Of a stretch of DNA of 64,000 bases, positions 23,753-36,211 are shown piece after piece. A program made the position numbers and the translations under genes. Origin of the DNA: Parascedosporium putredinis (Eukaryota; Ascomycota; Sordariomycetes; Microascales; Microascaceae); NCBI GenBank assembly GCA_949357655.1, contig CASHTG010000002.1, positions 868,001-932,000 on the forward strand, in the 5' to 3' direction. Numbering within the stretch: position 1 is the stretch's first letter; every line of letters starts with the position of its first letter. Under the pieces are notes generated by a model that worked only from the letters and a program-made list of their open reading frames with translations, searched no databases and was not told the origin of the DNA.

Positions 23753-25287
23753 TCACTGTCCCACTTGAGGTCCGGACGGATAGGCCTGCGGATCGAGCAA
23801 CCCCGGTCCCAACGACGGTGTTTTTGGTCTCTGCGGTAGCGTCTTAAGGCTCATCAGGGAACTGAAGCCGACCACTTCGCCGCCGCGCTGGACCACCGTT
23901 GGCAGGGGCGGGAAGTCATACGTCCCGTCCCGTAGCAAGAGTTTGGCCAGCTGGAGCTTATCGGTGACTTGCAGGGATAGGATCGGGACGTCGAGGGCAG
24001 GGTGATTGGCCCAATCTGGGCCCAGGGTCTGGATGATGCCGGGAATCTCGTGGCTGGTGATGCCTTCTAGCCACCACGAGTCGACGAGCCTGAGGAAGGG
24101 GAGGTAGTGCGCGAGGATGATGAGGGAGTAGGGTTGCCTCTGTCTCATGGCGTTGACCGTGGGTTGCGGCAGATAGGTGGACCACGTGGTGATGAGGATC
24201 TGGGTGATGGGCGCGAGGCCGTTGAGGAGTTCTGCGTGAAGCGCGCCCAGGAATTTGAGCGTCAGCTCGTGGTATTCCTTGATGGGGTACTCGGGGTGTC
24301 CCTTGGGGATGGAGGCGATGAGCTGCGAAAGCTCTTCGGGGATGAAATCGGACGCCGCTGCCAGGTTCAGCACGGGGCGGAAGAAGACGTCCTTCATGCC
24401 CTTTGGTACGTCTTGTCCCCGGCCGACATCTGGAGGAAGACGCCGATGCCCCTCCAGATGGATATCCAGTTGATGATGTACAGCGGCGGGGTATTCGGTT
24501 CCCGAAACGCTTGCGTCTCCACCGCCGTGAGGAAGAGGGAGGCTGCGAGGATGGCGGGTCGCGTTTCCGGCTTCATCTCCATCACAGCTCGCTTATAACT
24601 GTTGAAGGCCCGGCCGCGGTACGCGGCAGCGCGCTGGATGGACATGTCCTGCTGCATCGTCGCCATGTGGCAGGCAGACAAGCTCAGGACCATATCCATG
24701 AGGAAGCGGTTCTGGGGCTGGAAGGCCAGCTGGGGGATGTCGATCTGCAAGACCCTGTTGACGGAGGCGGGCTGGCCCAGAGGGCCGGTGGAGAAACTCA
24801 GGTAGCCGTACGTCGAGTACCACCACATGAGCTTCATGTCTTCGCCATCGAACCCGGTGTTGAAGAACTGGGTGTCGTGGGGCTCGACCGAGGCGGCGAT
24901 CGGGGGCGGGGAGGTAGGGTCTTCTTCGGTGGCGGTTGGCGTCCCATTAGAGTAGTCCCGGCTGCTGGGACTGCCATTCTGGGTGGAAGACGACTTTTTC
25001 CGCGACGTCCGGCTGGCGGTTGTTGGTTCGGGGGACGAGTGGCTGTTGGCTGCGGGAGACCGGCTGTTGGCGGCGGGACGCGTGGTTACGTAGACGCATG
25101 TGGTCTGCCGAAGGGTGCAGTTGCGGCACGAGGGACGGCCCTCGTCGCACTTGACCTTGCGCGTCTTGCAAGTCCTGCACCCCGTCCGGGATTTGCGATG
25201 CGGACGCTTTGAATGGTAGGCCCGGGGAGCTTGCGGCTCGTCTGGCGGCGAGTGCTGCTCGGTCGGGCTGTTCCCGTTGGAGTCCAT
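23753..25287 (-). CDS. Zn(II)2Cys6 transcription factor, Upc2-like architecture
   Basis: Nuclear DNA-binding regulator, about 511 aa, with no intron seen. The zinc cluster at residues about 37-63 has the spacing C-x2-C-x6-C-x6-C-x2-C-x6-C (GCRTCKTRKVKC, then CDEGRPSCRNC and a final C), preceded by a basic HRKSRT arm. After a Ser/Thr/Pro linker, the region from about residue 160 (MWWYSTYGYLSFSTGPLG, FLMDMVLSLSACHMA) resembles the C-terminal ligand-binding domain of sterol-uptake regulators such as Upc2. That similarity is an impression from motif order, so the target pathway is not assigned. One G is missing at 24399-24401, which would stop the protein at residue about 297; the following frame continues with MKDVFFRPVL. 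Convergent with the esterase gene; a regulatory link is speculation. Confidence 0.85.
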
Positions 25288-25380
25288 GGCTCTGGGTTTT
25301 GACGTATCACCTTTCCTCCTCCTCCGTACAACGATATCCCGAACGAATAAACGGGGGTGGCCGTTGATTTGCCTGCTCTA

Positions 25381-25408
25381 GTGCTTTAGTGCTTTAGTGC
25401 TTTAGTGT
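25381..25408. repeat. Tandem repeat, unit GTGCTTTA, three copies
   Basis: Three perfect head-to-tail copies plus a partial one, in the leader of the Zn2Cys6 gene. Confidence 0.8.
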
Positions 25409-26193
25409 TTTTGCAGTGTGATCTAATGTTTTGCAGTGGTGTTTGCTGCTGTTTGTTGGTGGGTGATGGGTGTTGGTGGATGTTGGTGCATGCAATTTAG
25501 GGGCGATCGCATCACTGGCGAATGCGAGTGCGATTGCGAAGGGAGAATGCGAGCATGGGGAAGAAATGCACAGCAGGATCAGCAAATATTAAAAACTATT
25601 TGACCATCCAGCTGGGACAGAACGGTTTTTGGGTGTGGGGAGGGGGGAGGGAGAGAGGCGAGGTTATTTTTTTTTGTTCTTCCTCTTCGCTTCTTCGTTT
25701 CTTGACCGCCAACCAGCCTAGGTGACAAGGGTAGGGGAGGGAAGGGGAAGGGATTGAAGAGTGAAAGCACGACGAAAAGGAGGAGCTATATTAAACTTCC
25801 TGCAGGGCTGGCAAGGGAACTTTGGGGGCAAAGGCAGCGGGCTCAATTGGATGGTGACAGCCAAGCCCACAGACGTGGTGATTGGACGTGCTGCAGCCTT
25901 TGCAGAAAAAAGAAAGTCAATGTTATTCGTGCTTTGCAGCATCAAACCACTTTTTGCTTTGCGATCGTCCAGGGGGGCCGAGTGGAAGAGAGGAGAGGGG
26001 GAAAAGAGGCCGGACAGGGGAGCGTGAACTCATGCAGCTCGGACGCATCAATTGAGCTTCCGGGCCAGCTAGAGAGGTTGGGGGTTGCAATCGTCCTGTC
26101 GCTGTGCGGAGTGGACGAGAGTATTTTTCTCCCTTTGTCATATATTAGAATGCTGGTAGGAGGATCAGCCGTAGGATGCCTGCCGGATGCCAG

Positions 26194-26245
26194 GGTGCGG
26201 GTGCTGGTGCTGGTGCCGATGCTGGTGCTGGTGCGGGTGCTGGGG
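26194..26245. repeat. Imperfect GGTGCT/GGTGCG hexamer array
   Basis: About eight imperfect copies. It would encode Gly-Ala repeats on the plus strand, but no supported gene reads through it. Confidence 0.75.
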
Positions 26246-27580
26246 GATCAATGGAATCGAGAAGAATCGCATTGAGGGAGCGGTCGCTCCTCCGTGTACC
26301 TTTTGAGGGGCCAGGCGAACTAATAAGGGGCCGGGGGCGCAAGGAAAGAGAGAAGTGAGGGAGAAGGGGAAGCTGACGTCTCAATCGATCAATGTTCTTT
26401 CTTCGATAACGACACGAGGAGACGAGAGTAGAGCACGCCAGAAAGCTGTCCTGGGAGCATTGAACCTCTTCTAAACCCAGTCGGCACTAGGGAAGGGACC
26501 CGAGAATAGAACAGAAGGGATGGAACAATACTAGACAATTAGCGCTGTCTATCCAGGTTCGGAGACCAAAAGACGTATGACTCGGGTCACGGAACGTTGC
26601 CAACGTCTTGTCTGATGGATAGATACTTTTAGACAAACGGGTCGTCCCTTTTTCCCTCTTTGTCGCAGTCCAAGTGTGACGGAGAACGGTACATCTAGAT
26701 CGACTCCAGTGTTGTGATAGTCAAGGTGTATCCCTCCAGCCAGCTACAGCTATTTCGTCCAAGCCCCGCGGGTCCCAATTCCCAGGTCTCCTGTCCCAGC
26801 TCCCCGTTCCAGCTCCCCGTCCCAATCCCGAGGCCGGATACGGAAAAAGAGAGAAGAAGAAAAAGGAAGAAAAAAAGAGGCAAAAAGAGAAGAAAAAGTC
26901 AAAATCGTCAAGAGCCCGGCCACTATTAACTTTGTTGGGGCAAGAATGTTGCATGGCGAGAGGGGTGGGACGCCGCGCGAGTGAGGCGAGGTGGAGCTAG
27001 CTCGCGAAGAAAAAGAGGAGACCGAAAAAGGCTGGCTGTGTCTACCTGGTCGTTGGAAAATGCACTTGGCGATATCGGGCAACGGGGCTAGGGTAGTTGC
27101 AGCGACCATTGGATTGCTCCCCTTCTCCATTGGGCGGACAGCATGGATAACAGAATTGGGCTTGGAAGGCGGACCAAAGTCTAGCCTCGACGGCGTGTCT
27201 TTGCGTGGCCAAAGAGTTCGAAGAGTTTCCCAAGGTGGCACTTGCCATTTTGACTAGCGAGAATTTCCTTGGAATTGTCGGTACATCGATACAACTGCTC
27301 TCAACTGTGGAAGACTGCTCATCGCACTGGCGGGCTCGCTCCCCTCTCAGAGTGAGTGAGTTTGGTTGTGCACAGTGCCGTACCTACCTGCCTGTCCGTC
27401 CCACAACGCTCACACCCAAACCGACGGTACGGCTCACTGGGCAGCAGCTCGACGCGCTTCACGTGCATTTTCGTCGGCAGGCAGCGCATCCTGGCGAAAT
27501 CGTGATGAATGGGTGACGATAGGGCCGGGTTCTGTTCTTTGTTTTAGGCCACGCATTCTTCATCCCCCGCCCCATTGACC

Positions 27581-29339
27581 ATGGTCCCCATCTTTGAGCA
27601 GCCCGACGAACTGGTGATATCGTCCCTCCTCGCCCAATTCCCCTGTCGTGAGCCGCAGCTACGCGCCCTCGCTACCCTCCTCAGTGTTAGACCTCCCTTC
27701 CCCCCTCCCTCACCTCTCCATTCCTCCCTACCTCCCTTACTCCGCCCCTTCCTCTTCGAGGCCTAAGAACATCTTTTTTTATTTTGGACCTCTCAAGATA
27801 AGTAAACGAAGAGCTAACAAGCGTCTTGCTATCACCTTTTGTGCGCTTCTCAGCCCAATGGCGCGCCATGCAGGAACCTAGTCCTCTACGGATCCAAGGC
27901 CACCGGCAAGTCGGCCATTGCCGAGGCCCTACTCCAGACGCTCTCCGGCAGCAACGGCGACGCCTCCCTCCTCCGCTACGCTCTGATCAAGTCCGCCCGG
28001 TGCATAACCGGACGCCACCTCTTTGAAACCACCGTCGACGCCGCCGCCAGCGCCCTGGGCTACCAGGACCATGTGCCCACCCGGTGCGAAAACCTCACCC
28101 AGCTCGCCATCGAGCTGGCCAAGCTCTTGAAAGAGCGTCCGCAGCCCCCGGCGCCCGTCTCATCCTCGTCTTTGACGGCATCGACAACCAAAAGGAAGCA
28201 CCAGCTTCCCTCCTCCCCGCCCTCGCGAGGCTTTCCGAGACGGTAAGGAGTCCCTACTTACCACCTTGTCCCTTTTCCCCTCCTTCCCCGCCATTGGCGC
28301 GTTTTGCTCTTTCCTGATGATGTGCTTCCTGAGATAAGGAAAAAAACTCCCGCTAACGCCATCTTTGGCTAGATCCCGGGCCTAACGTGCGTTTACATTG
28401 TCACCTCACCCCCTCCAGCCTACCTGCGCACAGTCGTCGGCTCTTACCTCGAGTTCCCCAACTACACCAAGCACGAGTTTGTCAAGATTCTCGCCCTCGA
28501 GGCCCCTCCACCATACCCAACGCCTCGGCCCAGGAGACCGCTGATCTCTGGCCCCGCTTCTGCGGCGCCGTCCACGACTCCCTCACAAAGTCCGCCGCCC
28601 GCACCCTCCCTTCCTTTCGCCACAGCTGCCACGCCCTATGGCCACGCTTCGTCGCCCCGATACAGGCCGGCACCCACTCGCCCAAGGAGTTCTCCAAGCT
28701 GCTCATCGCTTCCCGCGTCCACTTTCAGGATGAGTCCCTCTTGAACCCCAGCATCGCATCGAGCATCTCTAGGAGCGCCATCGCGAACCAGCCTGCCTCG
28801 TCCGCTTCCGTAAAGGATAAGGATTCGGCCACCGACCTTGCCACTTTACTTCCCACCCTCGCGCGACTCATTCTCCTTGCCGCCTACCTCGCGTCTCACA
28901 ACCCGCCTCGTCACGATATCACCATCTTCTCTACCCACAACTATGGAAAGAAGCGCCGCAGGGTGGCAGTACCACCTCTACCGGCCCCCGCTCGGCCGGG
29001 CCGGGGCGCACCAAGCACCGCAAGATTGCTCGCAAACTTCTCGGTGCTCACTCCTTTGTGATGGAGCGCATGATGGCCATTTTTGCTGCGCTGAGCTCCG
29101 AATGGGCTGCTGGTGCCGGTATTGCACCTGGCCCGGATGGCACCTTGGCCCTCCCCATAGATGCGGACGTAGGTGTCGCCATTGCTACGCTGGCGAGCTT
29201 ACGGTTGCTCGTTAGGGTTGGCCTGGGAGGGGATGTCATGGATAGGGGTGCTAGGTGGAGAATTAACGTCTCATGGGAGGCTGTGAGAGCTCTTGGTAGA
29301 AGTGTAGGAATAGAGGTGGAGGATTGGCTCGTCGAATAA
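27581..29339 (+). CDS. orc5: Origin recognition complex subunit 5
   Basis: ORC subunit that, with Orc1-4 and Orc6, marks replication origins and loads MCM in the nucleus. Exons are 27581-27685, 27854-28242 and 28373-29339, giving about 487 aa. Residues 1-40 include FPCREPQLRALATLLS; the AAA+ Walker A is YGSKATGKSA; a Walker-B-like LILVFDGIDNQ follows. Later come CVYIVTSPPPAYLRTVVGSY and the Orc5-type end KHRKIARKLLGAHSFVMERM. Three one-base losses break the frame: the C5 run at 28145-28149, the C4 run at 28503-28506 and G3 at 28961-28963. Restoring them gives a length divisible by three. The intron 1 donor is GTTAGA, which is less usual. Confidence 0.88.
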
Positions 29340-30432
29340 GTGTTTGGAATGCAGGAAAAGGAATATAAAAAGACGGCGTACGACTGGCATGTGTCATTCG
29401 TGTATACTATCTACATTAACGAACCATTCAATACCATATAATGACGGCTGTAGTAATGGAGATGGCTCTTGCGAGAAACCAAGCTTTTGTCACAACTCCT
29501 TGGTTTTTAGTGTCGACATCGCTGATGATGAGACGAGATACGCAAGAGAAGAGGGTGGCACTAGAGTCTTGATCGTTGATCTCCACTAGGGGTTCTACTT
29601 GCTTATGCCCGGAGCACTACTTCCAGAATCCGCCTCCGACGTGAAAATTGAAGGGATAGGGGTTGAGATGGCTAGAATGACGGGACGGAGATAGCGAGCT
29701 ATATATGTAACAAATGCTGATACCTGGCGATCCTTTGCGGAAAGAAGCAAGCGCAATCTCTCGGTACTGATAGACCAAGAAGAAAGGCGCGCGGGAGGAG
29801 AAGAAAAGAGTCAAGAGGTGAAAATGAAATCGAATTAAAATGTTAAAAAAGAACAAAGTTATATATCATAACGCCTAGTTCCCAAGCCGACCAGAACCTT
29901 TCATGATCTGGTGATGATGATGATGATGATAATGATGATGATAACGAATCCGTCTCTATATCTATACAGTGTGTATCTTCACTTTGCTTTCATGTCCCGA
30001 TTTCTTTTGTGTGGGTTTCATAAGTTTCTGTTTTCCTTCGTGGATCTGTAGCTCCTGTCTGAAATGATACTCGTGTCTCTTTCGACGATTTCTTTCCCTC
30101 TTCTGTTGGTTGAGAAGCGTTGTGATTTGACGCCCGGCGGAGCATCTAGTTGCCCGCGACGTCTTGTAGAAATTGGGTTTATCAACAGCTGCCGGGTTTC
30201 CGTTGTAAATCGGGAACCCCCTCAATGTCGAAGAGAGGGGAGTGGAGCGTCATTCCAGGCCCAAGGTCGAGATATCAGAGAGAGCAAGATCGAGGAGCGC
30301 GTAAAGCGAGGAGAAAAAAAAGTTAAAGGGTAGTAAAAGGGTCTAAAGAAGAGGACAAGAAGCGGTGTTAAGTGGCCTTCAAACTTGAGCCAAAACCGAA
30401 AAGAAAGAGGTAAATGGGGAAGGGGAAAAAAA
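29340..30432. other. Convergent 3' intergenic region, orc5 / sly41
   Basis: No gene seen. It includes a trinucleotide microsatellite at 29911-29943. Confidence 0.4.
29911..29943. repeat. (TGA)n trinucleotide microsatellite
   Basis: Runs of GATGAT with one AAT interruption, about 11 units. Confidence 0.8.
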
Positions 30433-32033
30433 TCATTGAACTCCGATAGCCCTGTCAGCAGCCAGCCACGTATCCTCCTGCCTCGTCCTGGGTGGAAGTG
30501 GAGCATTGCTCAACCCCCGCGGACGAGGCCCGTGAGGGTCGTCAGATTTCTTCGAGTACTCGGTGCCCGTACCGCCGTTGGTGTAGCCATGGCTCGCGGC
30601 GTTGCCGTTGCCATAGTAGGAGGGAAGAGGTCCGCCGTTCAACGGCGAGACCGTCTTCCGATCGGCGAGGAAGAATCGGGGCGTTCTTGGGCGAATCAGC
30701 CATGGAGCGGACCTTGTTGTCGGCCTTGTTGCTGGCGCTGGCGCGGTCGTACATGTACAAGCCGAGGAAGGTGAGGGCGATGCCGGCGCCCTGGACCCAG
30801 GTGGTTGGGCTGCGGAACCAGACCAGGGTGACGGTGATGACGAAGACGCGCTTGAGCAGGCTGGCGACGGAGTAGGTGACGGGGAGACCATGGACAGCAG
30901 CTGGAAGGCGATGATGTTTTGGCCAAAGTGGAACGTGCCGTTGAAGATGAACTCGAGAACCAGGCGGCCGTGGTCGAGGCTCTGCGGCCTCTCGTTCAAA
31001 TCAATGGACCCGTCGTGCAAGAAGTCGCGCAGCATCTCGATGCCCTCGGACCAGAACCAGATGGGGGCCGTGAGGATAAAGGCCAGGCCGGCCGAGTAGC
31101 AGAGGAGGTTCAGCTTATCGAGCTTGCGGGACTTGGCGCCGAGCCCCTGCATCTCGGCCTTGGCGGCCTCGTTGAACAGGCGCTTGGACACGATGTTTTG
31201 GGTGACGAAGATGAGGGCGGCGGCGAGGGCGTAGAGGACGCCGAGGAGCTCGCCGCCAAAGGCGTGCTTGCCGGAGCAGGCGAGCATGACGCCGAGGGTG
31301 AGGGGCACGAGGGAGATGTAGGTCGCGACGGGGTAGCGTATGTCGTAGATGAAGCGGTAGGCGAGCACGGTGAAGAGCGGGGAGAGGCCCTTGATGGTGT
31401 GGACGAGGGACACGGGGATGAGCAGGGTCGCGTTGGAGCTGAGCAGGTGGCCGCCGATCTGGAACAGGGCGAGGGGCAGCGTCGTCTTGAGTATGTCCCG
31501 CGTCGGGGGCCGGATCGGGTTCTTGAGGGCGGGGACGGTGGCGCGCAGGTGGGGAAAGGCCGAGGCGACTGCTGAGCAGACGAGGCAGAAGAAGGAGACG
31601 AAGGCGAATTGGACAATGGTGAGGGTCGCGGGCTTGTCGAGGGTCATGAGGATGGACTTGGACGAGGTGTTGGTCAGGACTGACGAGGTATACCAGAGTA
31701 TACACAGAACCTTGAGAGATGGCTCGATGTTAGCAATAATCCCCCTCCCCAAGCGAAGAAGAAAGAAGAAAAAAGAAAAAAAAAAAGGAGAAAAGAACCT
31801 ACAACGAGGACAGGCGATACTGGCGCCTTGAGCGCATCGGTGATTTCGTGTACATTTTGGCTCACGCTGCCGCCGCGGGTTCGAATGGTCCGGAAGGCCT
31901 CGCTGAGGCTCTTTTGACGAGTGTGGCCGTTTGTCCTGGACGTGGGCGTGGGGCCGTTGGCATAGGTATGTTCGCGACGCGGGGCCCACCGAGAGACGGT
32001 AGGGTCAAAGGCTGAATTGTCGACAGTGTCCAT
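30433..32033 (-). CDS. sly41: Sly41-type triose-phosphate-transporter-family membrane protein
   Basis: Multi-pass DMT/TPT transporter homologous to yeast Sly41, a secretory-pathway membrane protein found as a suppressor of ypt1 loss; its substrate is not established. Exon 1 is 32033-31803, the intron 31802-31711 (GTAGGT donor, TTGCTAAC branch, TCAAG acceptor) and exon 2 31710-30433, giving about 503 aa. After a polar N-terminus come WYTSSVLTNTSSKSIL and hydrophobic helices with LFQIGGHLLSSNATLLIPVS, HTIKGLSPLFTVLAYR and NGTFHFGQNIIAFQLLSMVSP. Two shifts occur: a C loss in the run at 30881-30884 (VTYSVASLLKRVFVI restored) and a second near 30678-30681 (two lost bases or one extra), after which a Gly/Asn/Ser-rich tail follows. 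The C-terminal frame is less certain than the rest. Confidence 0.82.
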
Positions 32034-34362
32034 CTGGGGAAACTGTTCGAGCCCGGCTTGGGAGGATGCGGCATCGTTGTACGACTTGGCGCGGCCAAGG
32101 GTGTATGACGGTCCCCGGCCGGGACAGTGGAATGAGGCATGTTCCGGGGGCGAGGGAGAAGGAGAGAAGAGCAGCCGATTATTCGTATATCCTTATCCGC
32201 CGCTGTACGACTTGGAATTCGGAGCGGCGGGTAGCAAGAGAGGCAGGGCTTCGGCGTAAATCGAGAGGGTTGGCGAGGGCTATAGCTGCATGGCTTTCCT
32301 TCGAGTTGCGCGGGATCAAGGATGAGAAGTCCAAGAGGGGGAGAGGAAAAAAGAGAAAGAAGAAGGAGAAGGAGAAGAAGGGGAAAGCGAGACGACACCC
32401 GGTTTGGGGTGGGACTTCCGGAGCGGGTAGTGGGGAAGGGAGTCGAAGACTGGAACAAGCGATTATGGGGAAAACGAGCGAAATGGCGACAACGAAGGAA
32501 AATGGATCTTCTATCGCCTGGTGCCAGTGGTCAGTGGTGGTGCTTCTTAGGCGGGCTGTCGCATTGGGGGTATCACGAAGCGCGCAATCAGTCGAGGTCT
32601 GGTCCGTTATCTCACTGCAGCGTACAATTCGATGGGGGATTGGTGCGAATGATGGAAGGGAGGAATGGGAAGAATACGATTTTTTGGGCTATGCGAGTGT
32701 GTCGAGGATCATGGATGTCTTAATTACGGCACACGGTACCATGTACGAAGCAGCTGTTCGTATCGCGCCAGGGTGGCCGGGAAGGGAAAAGCGACGGGCA
32801 AGATCAATTGATGGATCAATGTCGAGCCAAGCCTTTGATTGACCCCTGTCCTGTGTGTCCTGTGTGTCCTGTGTCCTGTTTCTGCGCGCATCCTGTCCCA
32901 CGTAATAATTCCTGACGGCATGTTCGCTAATACTTTTTTTCTTTCTTTCCTTCTTTTCTCTCCCTTTAAGGTTCCTTTTCCCCTTTCCCTTGTCGCGCTT
33001 GCTTGCTTCGGGAAACGGGTAACCTTGTCCTGCCAGCATTTCGACAGCCGACACCACAAATGCGGCGACTGTGGCCCAATGTCGAGCCTGTCATTGGCGG
33101 GTGCAACAGAATCCAGTGTTCCATGTCCACATTGGGAGCATCGGCATACGCAATCCATTCAGTCCAAACTTGCGCATCACCCGAGATGTGGGCCTCGGGG
33201 AGGGGACTGGCGACACTGGCGACACTGGCGACACTACTAGGGACAGACAAGGGAGCATTTGAAGGCTGCTTTTTGAATACATTCCCGATGTAATGGTGGG
33301 GTTCGAGTTTCCGGTATTTTTAGTTGCGACCAACTAGAAACTTGGCTGACTGCACGCCGTGTCGTGGGCTCTCACTCATCACTAAAAGCAGAATAATTGA
33401 TGCGCGCTGGCTCCAATGAACGACGCCACTGCTCAATCAGTTGCTCAGAGTATTAATTCGCGCTCCTGAGATGACAAGACGACTCGGTCACGGAATCAGT
33501 CCCCCTCTCATAAATCTGACACTGTGTCCCCCAAGATGTTGAGACGTAATAAACGCCGAGTGAAACGGGGGCGATCAGAGAGATCGCTCGCACTGTCAAT
33601 GGTGGCGCAAAATTATCGTGAGACACAGCTAATATTCATCAGAGTGTATTATTAGCTGCAAGTGGAAGACATGGGATGAGAGGAAGCACGTTCCCAAGGA
33701 CGAAGTATATCTGGCAGCGCTTGGCTTCCACGATAAGATAACGAAAGAGTGGGGCTGCCTGAGAAAGATGGTGGACAGCTGTCAAAAGATGCCAGCAACA
33801 GCCTCACCACTCCCGCGGATTATCTAATGGCCCGCCATCCGAAGACAACCAAAATTGTTCGGGTTGCGTGTGCGTGCGTGCCATGCAGCATAGCATGCAA
33901 GCAGAAAGTAGGCGGCGACTTATCAAGCGAAAAAGGTTTCTTTTCGACCAACGAGGCTCGAATCAACCCACCATCTGGGTCAACTAGGATTTGCGCACCA
34001 GCCGGACCAAGATTTCATCCCAGGTCGCGGTGAAAAGAGACGGGCTGCCCCTTGAACTGATAAAGGGAAGCAGGAAAAAGCTCTGCTAAAATCAAGTGCC
34101 CACCCGACACGACCCAGCCTGGCGTCCAGGCCCCCCGACAGCCTTTGAAGCCTCGGATCCCCGATTGCTGAGCTGAGCTACGCTCTTCTCGTTTGTTTCG
34201 TTTTCTCTATCGATACTCGCCGAGGCGCGTAATGCCACCGAAAGTCCCTGATCCCAAACGATTTGTCTTTCGCGTCGTCCTTGCCTACACCCTCCTCCAA
34301 ATCACCGCTCCTCCCAAAAACTACCTCCCGAGCGTCGCGTCATCGACGTCCACATCGGCGCC
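32034..34362. promoter_or_regulatory. Divergent intergenic region, sly41 / cus1
   Basis: 2.3 kb with no supported gene. It contains GTGTGTCCT repeats (32850-32880) and a 9-bp tandem repeat at 33207-33235. Confidence 0.4.
33207..33235. repeat. Tandem repeat, unit CTGGCGACA, three copies
   Basis: Three perfect 9-bp copies head to tail, intergenic. Confidence 0.8.
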
Positions 34363-36211
34363 ATGGCCCAAAAAATGACCAAGAACCAGATGAGGAGGGC
34401 GAAGAAGAAGGAGCAGAAGAAGACAAAAGGACCCGATGAACAGCCTGCCGCCGACGATGACGTTGCTGCTACTCCCGCCACCACGACCGAAGACGGCCAG
34501 GAGGCGGCGCGCGACACCGTCACGAATGGGGACAAGCCGGCCGCGGACCTCAAGGCGAAGAAGCTTGGCGACTCCGCCATGGATGATGACGCCCTCGAAC
34601 CCGACAGCCTCGATTCGATAGATGACCCGTCCATCGCGTACTTTCAAGACGTCTTCAAAAATTTGGCGCTGCGCCAGAAGGGGAGGATGAAGCCACGAGG
34701 AAGCCAACGCGGGGAACAAGGGCGAAGTACTATACGGAGACGATGACGAGATACCCAGCGAAGACGAGGAGGCGGTGCCCAAGTTGTCGAGGAAGAAGAG
34801 AAAACAATTGACTAAGCTCTCCATCGCGGAACTCAAGGCCCTCGTCAAGAACCCCGAAGTGGTCGAGTGGCAAGACACCTCATCATCGGACCCTCGTCTG
34901 CTCGTTCAAATCAAGGCACAGCGCAACGTCGTACCCGTACCCACACATTGGTCTCTCAAGAGAGAGTACCTTTCTTCGAAGAGGGGTATCGAGAAGCCCC
35001 CTTCAAGCTACCCCAATTTATCGCCGAAACAGGCATCACCGAGATGCGAGATGCGGTCCTCGAGAAGCAGGACCAGCAGACAATGAAGCAGAAGCAACGC
35101 GAGCGCGTGGCGCCCAAGATGGGAAAGCTCGACATTGACTACCAGAGACTTTATGACGCTTTCTTCCGCTTCCAATCCAAGCCCGAGCTGACGCGGTTTG
35201 GCGAAGTATACTATGAAGGCAAAGAGGTCGAGGTGGACTTTAAGAATTTCAGAGCCGGCGACCTCACCGACGCGACAAAGGAGGCGCTGGGCATGCCTGC
35301 CGGCGCGCCGCCCCCTGGCTCATCAACCAGCAACGGTTCGGTCCACCTCCCTCCTATCCTACCCTCAAGATCCCCGGTCTCAACGCGCCCCCGCCCCCGG
35401 AGGCTCGTGGGGATTCCACCCCGGCGGCTGGGGCAAGCCGCCTGTGGACGAGTTCAATAGACCTCTCTTCGGCGGCGACGTGTTTGGTCTCGCAGCTCCC
35501 AACGGCGCAGCTGGCGCGACAGGTGCGCCACCTGTGGCGGCAGTGCAACCCCAATATGCCGCCGAGGAGCCGATAGACAAGACGCTCTGGGGCGAGCTGC
35601 AACCGCGCGAGGAGTCGGAGGAAGAGGAGTCGGAAGAGGAGTCGGACGAGGAAGGGTCGGACGACGAGGACGGCCCTGGCGCTGGCGGTCTCGAGACTCC
35701 CAGCGGGCTGGAGACGCCGAGCGGGTTCGTCAGCTCCGTACCGACAGACTACCCCATCGGGGCGGAAACGTCGGTGGCGGGCGAGATGGACCTGCGCAAG
35801 GCCCGTCGCGGCATCGACACCGAGGAGTCGTCGCACCCGCGGTCCGCCTACACCGTCATTCCCGAGGCCGCCGGCCGCGGCGTGGAGGGTTTCTTTGGCA
35901 GCGAGCGCACGTACGACCTCAACGCTGCGCGCAATTTGTCGGTCCTGGGCCAGGACGACGACACGCGCAAGCGCAAGAAGCCAGGCGATGTGGACGTGGC
36001 GCTCGACCCGGATGCGCTGCTCCAGCACGACGGCATGAGCAAGGAGGAGCTCAAGAAGCGGTACGACGAAAGCAGGCGGGAAGAGGGCGTCGGCGCGCAG
36101 TGGTCCTACGAGGAGGACCTGCAGGACATGATCTCGCAGGAGGCGAGAAAGAGGCAGAAGATGGACGAGAAGAGGAACGAGAAGAAGCGCGAGAGCAAGT
36201 ACAAGTTTTAG
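34363..36211 (+). CDS. cus1: Splicing factor 3B subunit 2 (SAP145/Cus1)
   Basis: Component of the U2 snRNP SF3b complex that anchors U2 at the branch site. A single exon, about 617 aa once restored. The N-terminus is Lys-rich (MAQKMTKNQMRRAKKKEQKK), with an acidic segment. The DUF382 core contains KLSIAELKALVKNPEVVEW, THWSLKREYLSSKRGIEKPP, FKLPQFIAETGITEMRDA and GKLDIDYQRLYDAFFRFQ. The PSP domain contains INQQRFGPPPSYPTLKIPG and GSWGFHPGGWGKPPVDE. An acidic Glu/Ser stretch and a basic C-terminus follow. Five one-base losses: near 34662-34664 and 34694-34696, and in C5 runs at 34997-35001, 35311-35315 and 35394-35398. The first two are in poorly conserved sequence, so their exact sites are approximate. 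Confidence 0.92.

Larger units (their letters stand above)
25288..27580. promoter_or_regulatory. Divergent intergenic region, Zn2Cys6 regulator / orc5
   Basis: 2.3 kb without a supported gene. It contains an 8-bp tandem repeat (25381-25408), a GGTGCT hexamer array (26194-26245), a purine tract (26840-26900) and a G6 run near 25641. No clear MCB (ACGCGT) site was found before orc5. Confidence 0.4.

Noticed and set aside
24403..25212. 269-codon plus-strand frame
   Set aside because: Shadow of the Zn2Cys6 gene; Gly/Arg/Val-rich composition from complementing a GC-rich coding strand.
30919..31575. 218-codon open frame on the plus strand, Glu/Gly/Val-rich
   Set aside because: Exactly antisense to the sly41 membrane domain; GC-rich third positions keep the complement open. 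No domain and no splice logic.
32850..33240. Possible CRISPR-like or satellite array from short repeats
   Set aside because: Only simple 9-bp tandem copies with no spacers; ordinary microsatellite-like DNA in a eukaryotic genome.
33749..34033. 94-codon plus-strand ORF upstream of cus1
   Set aside because: No domain or conservation signal; likely chance or 5' leader.
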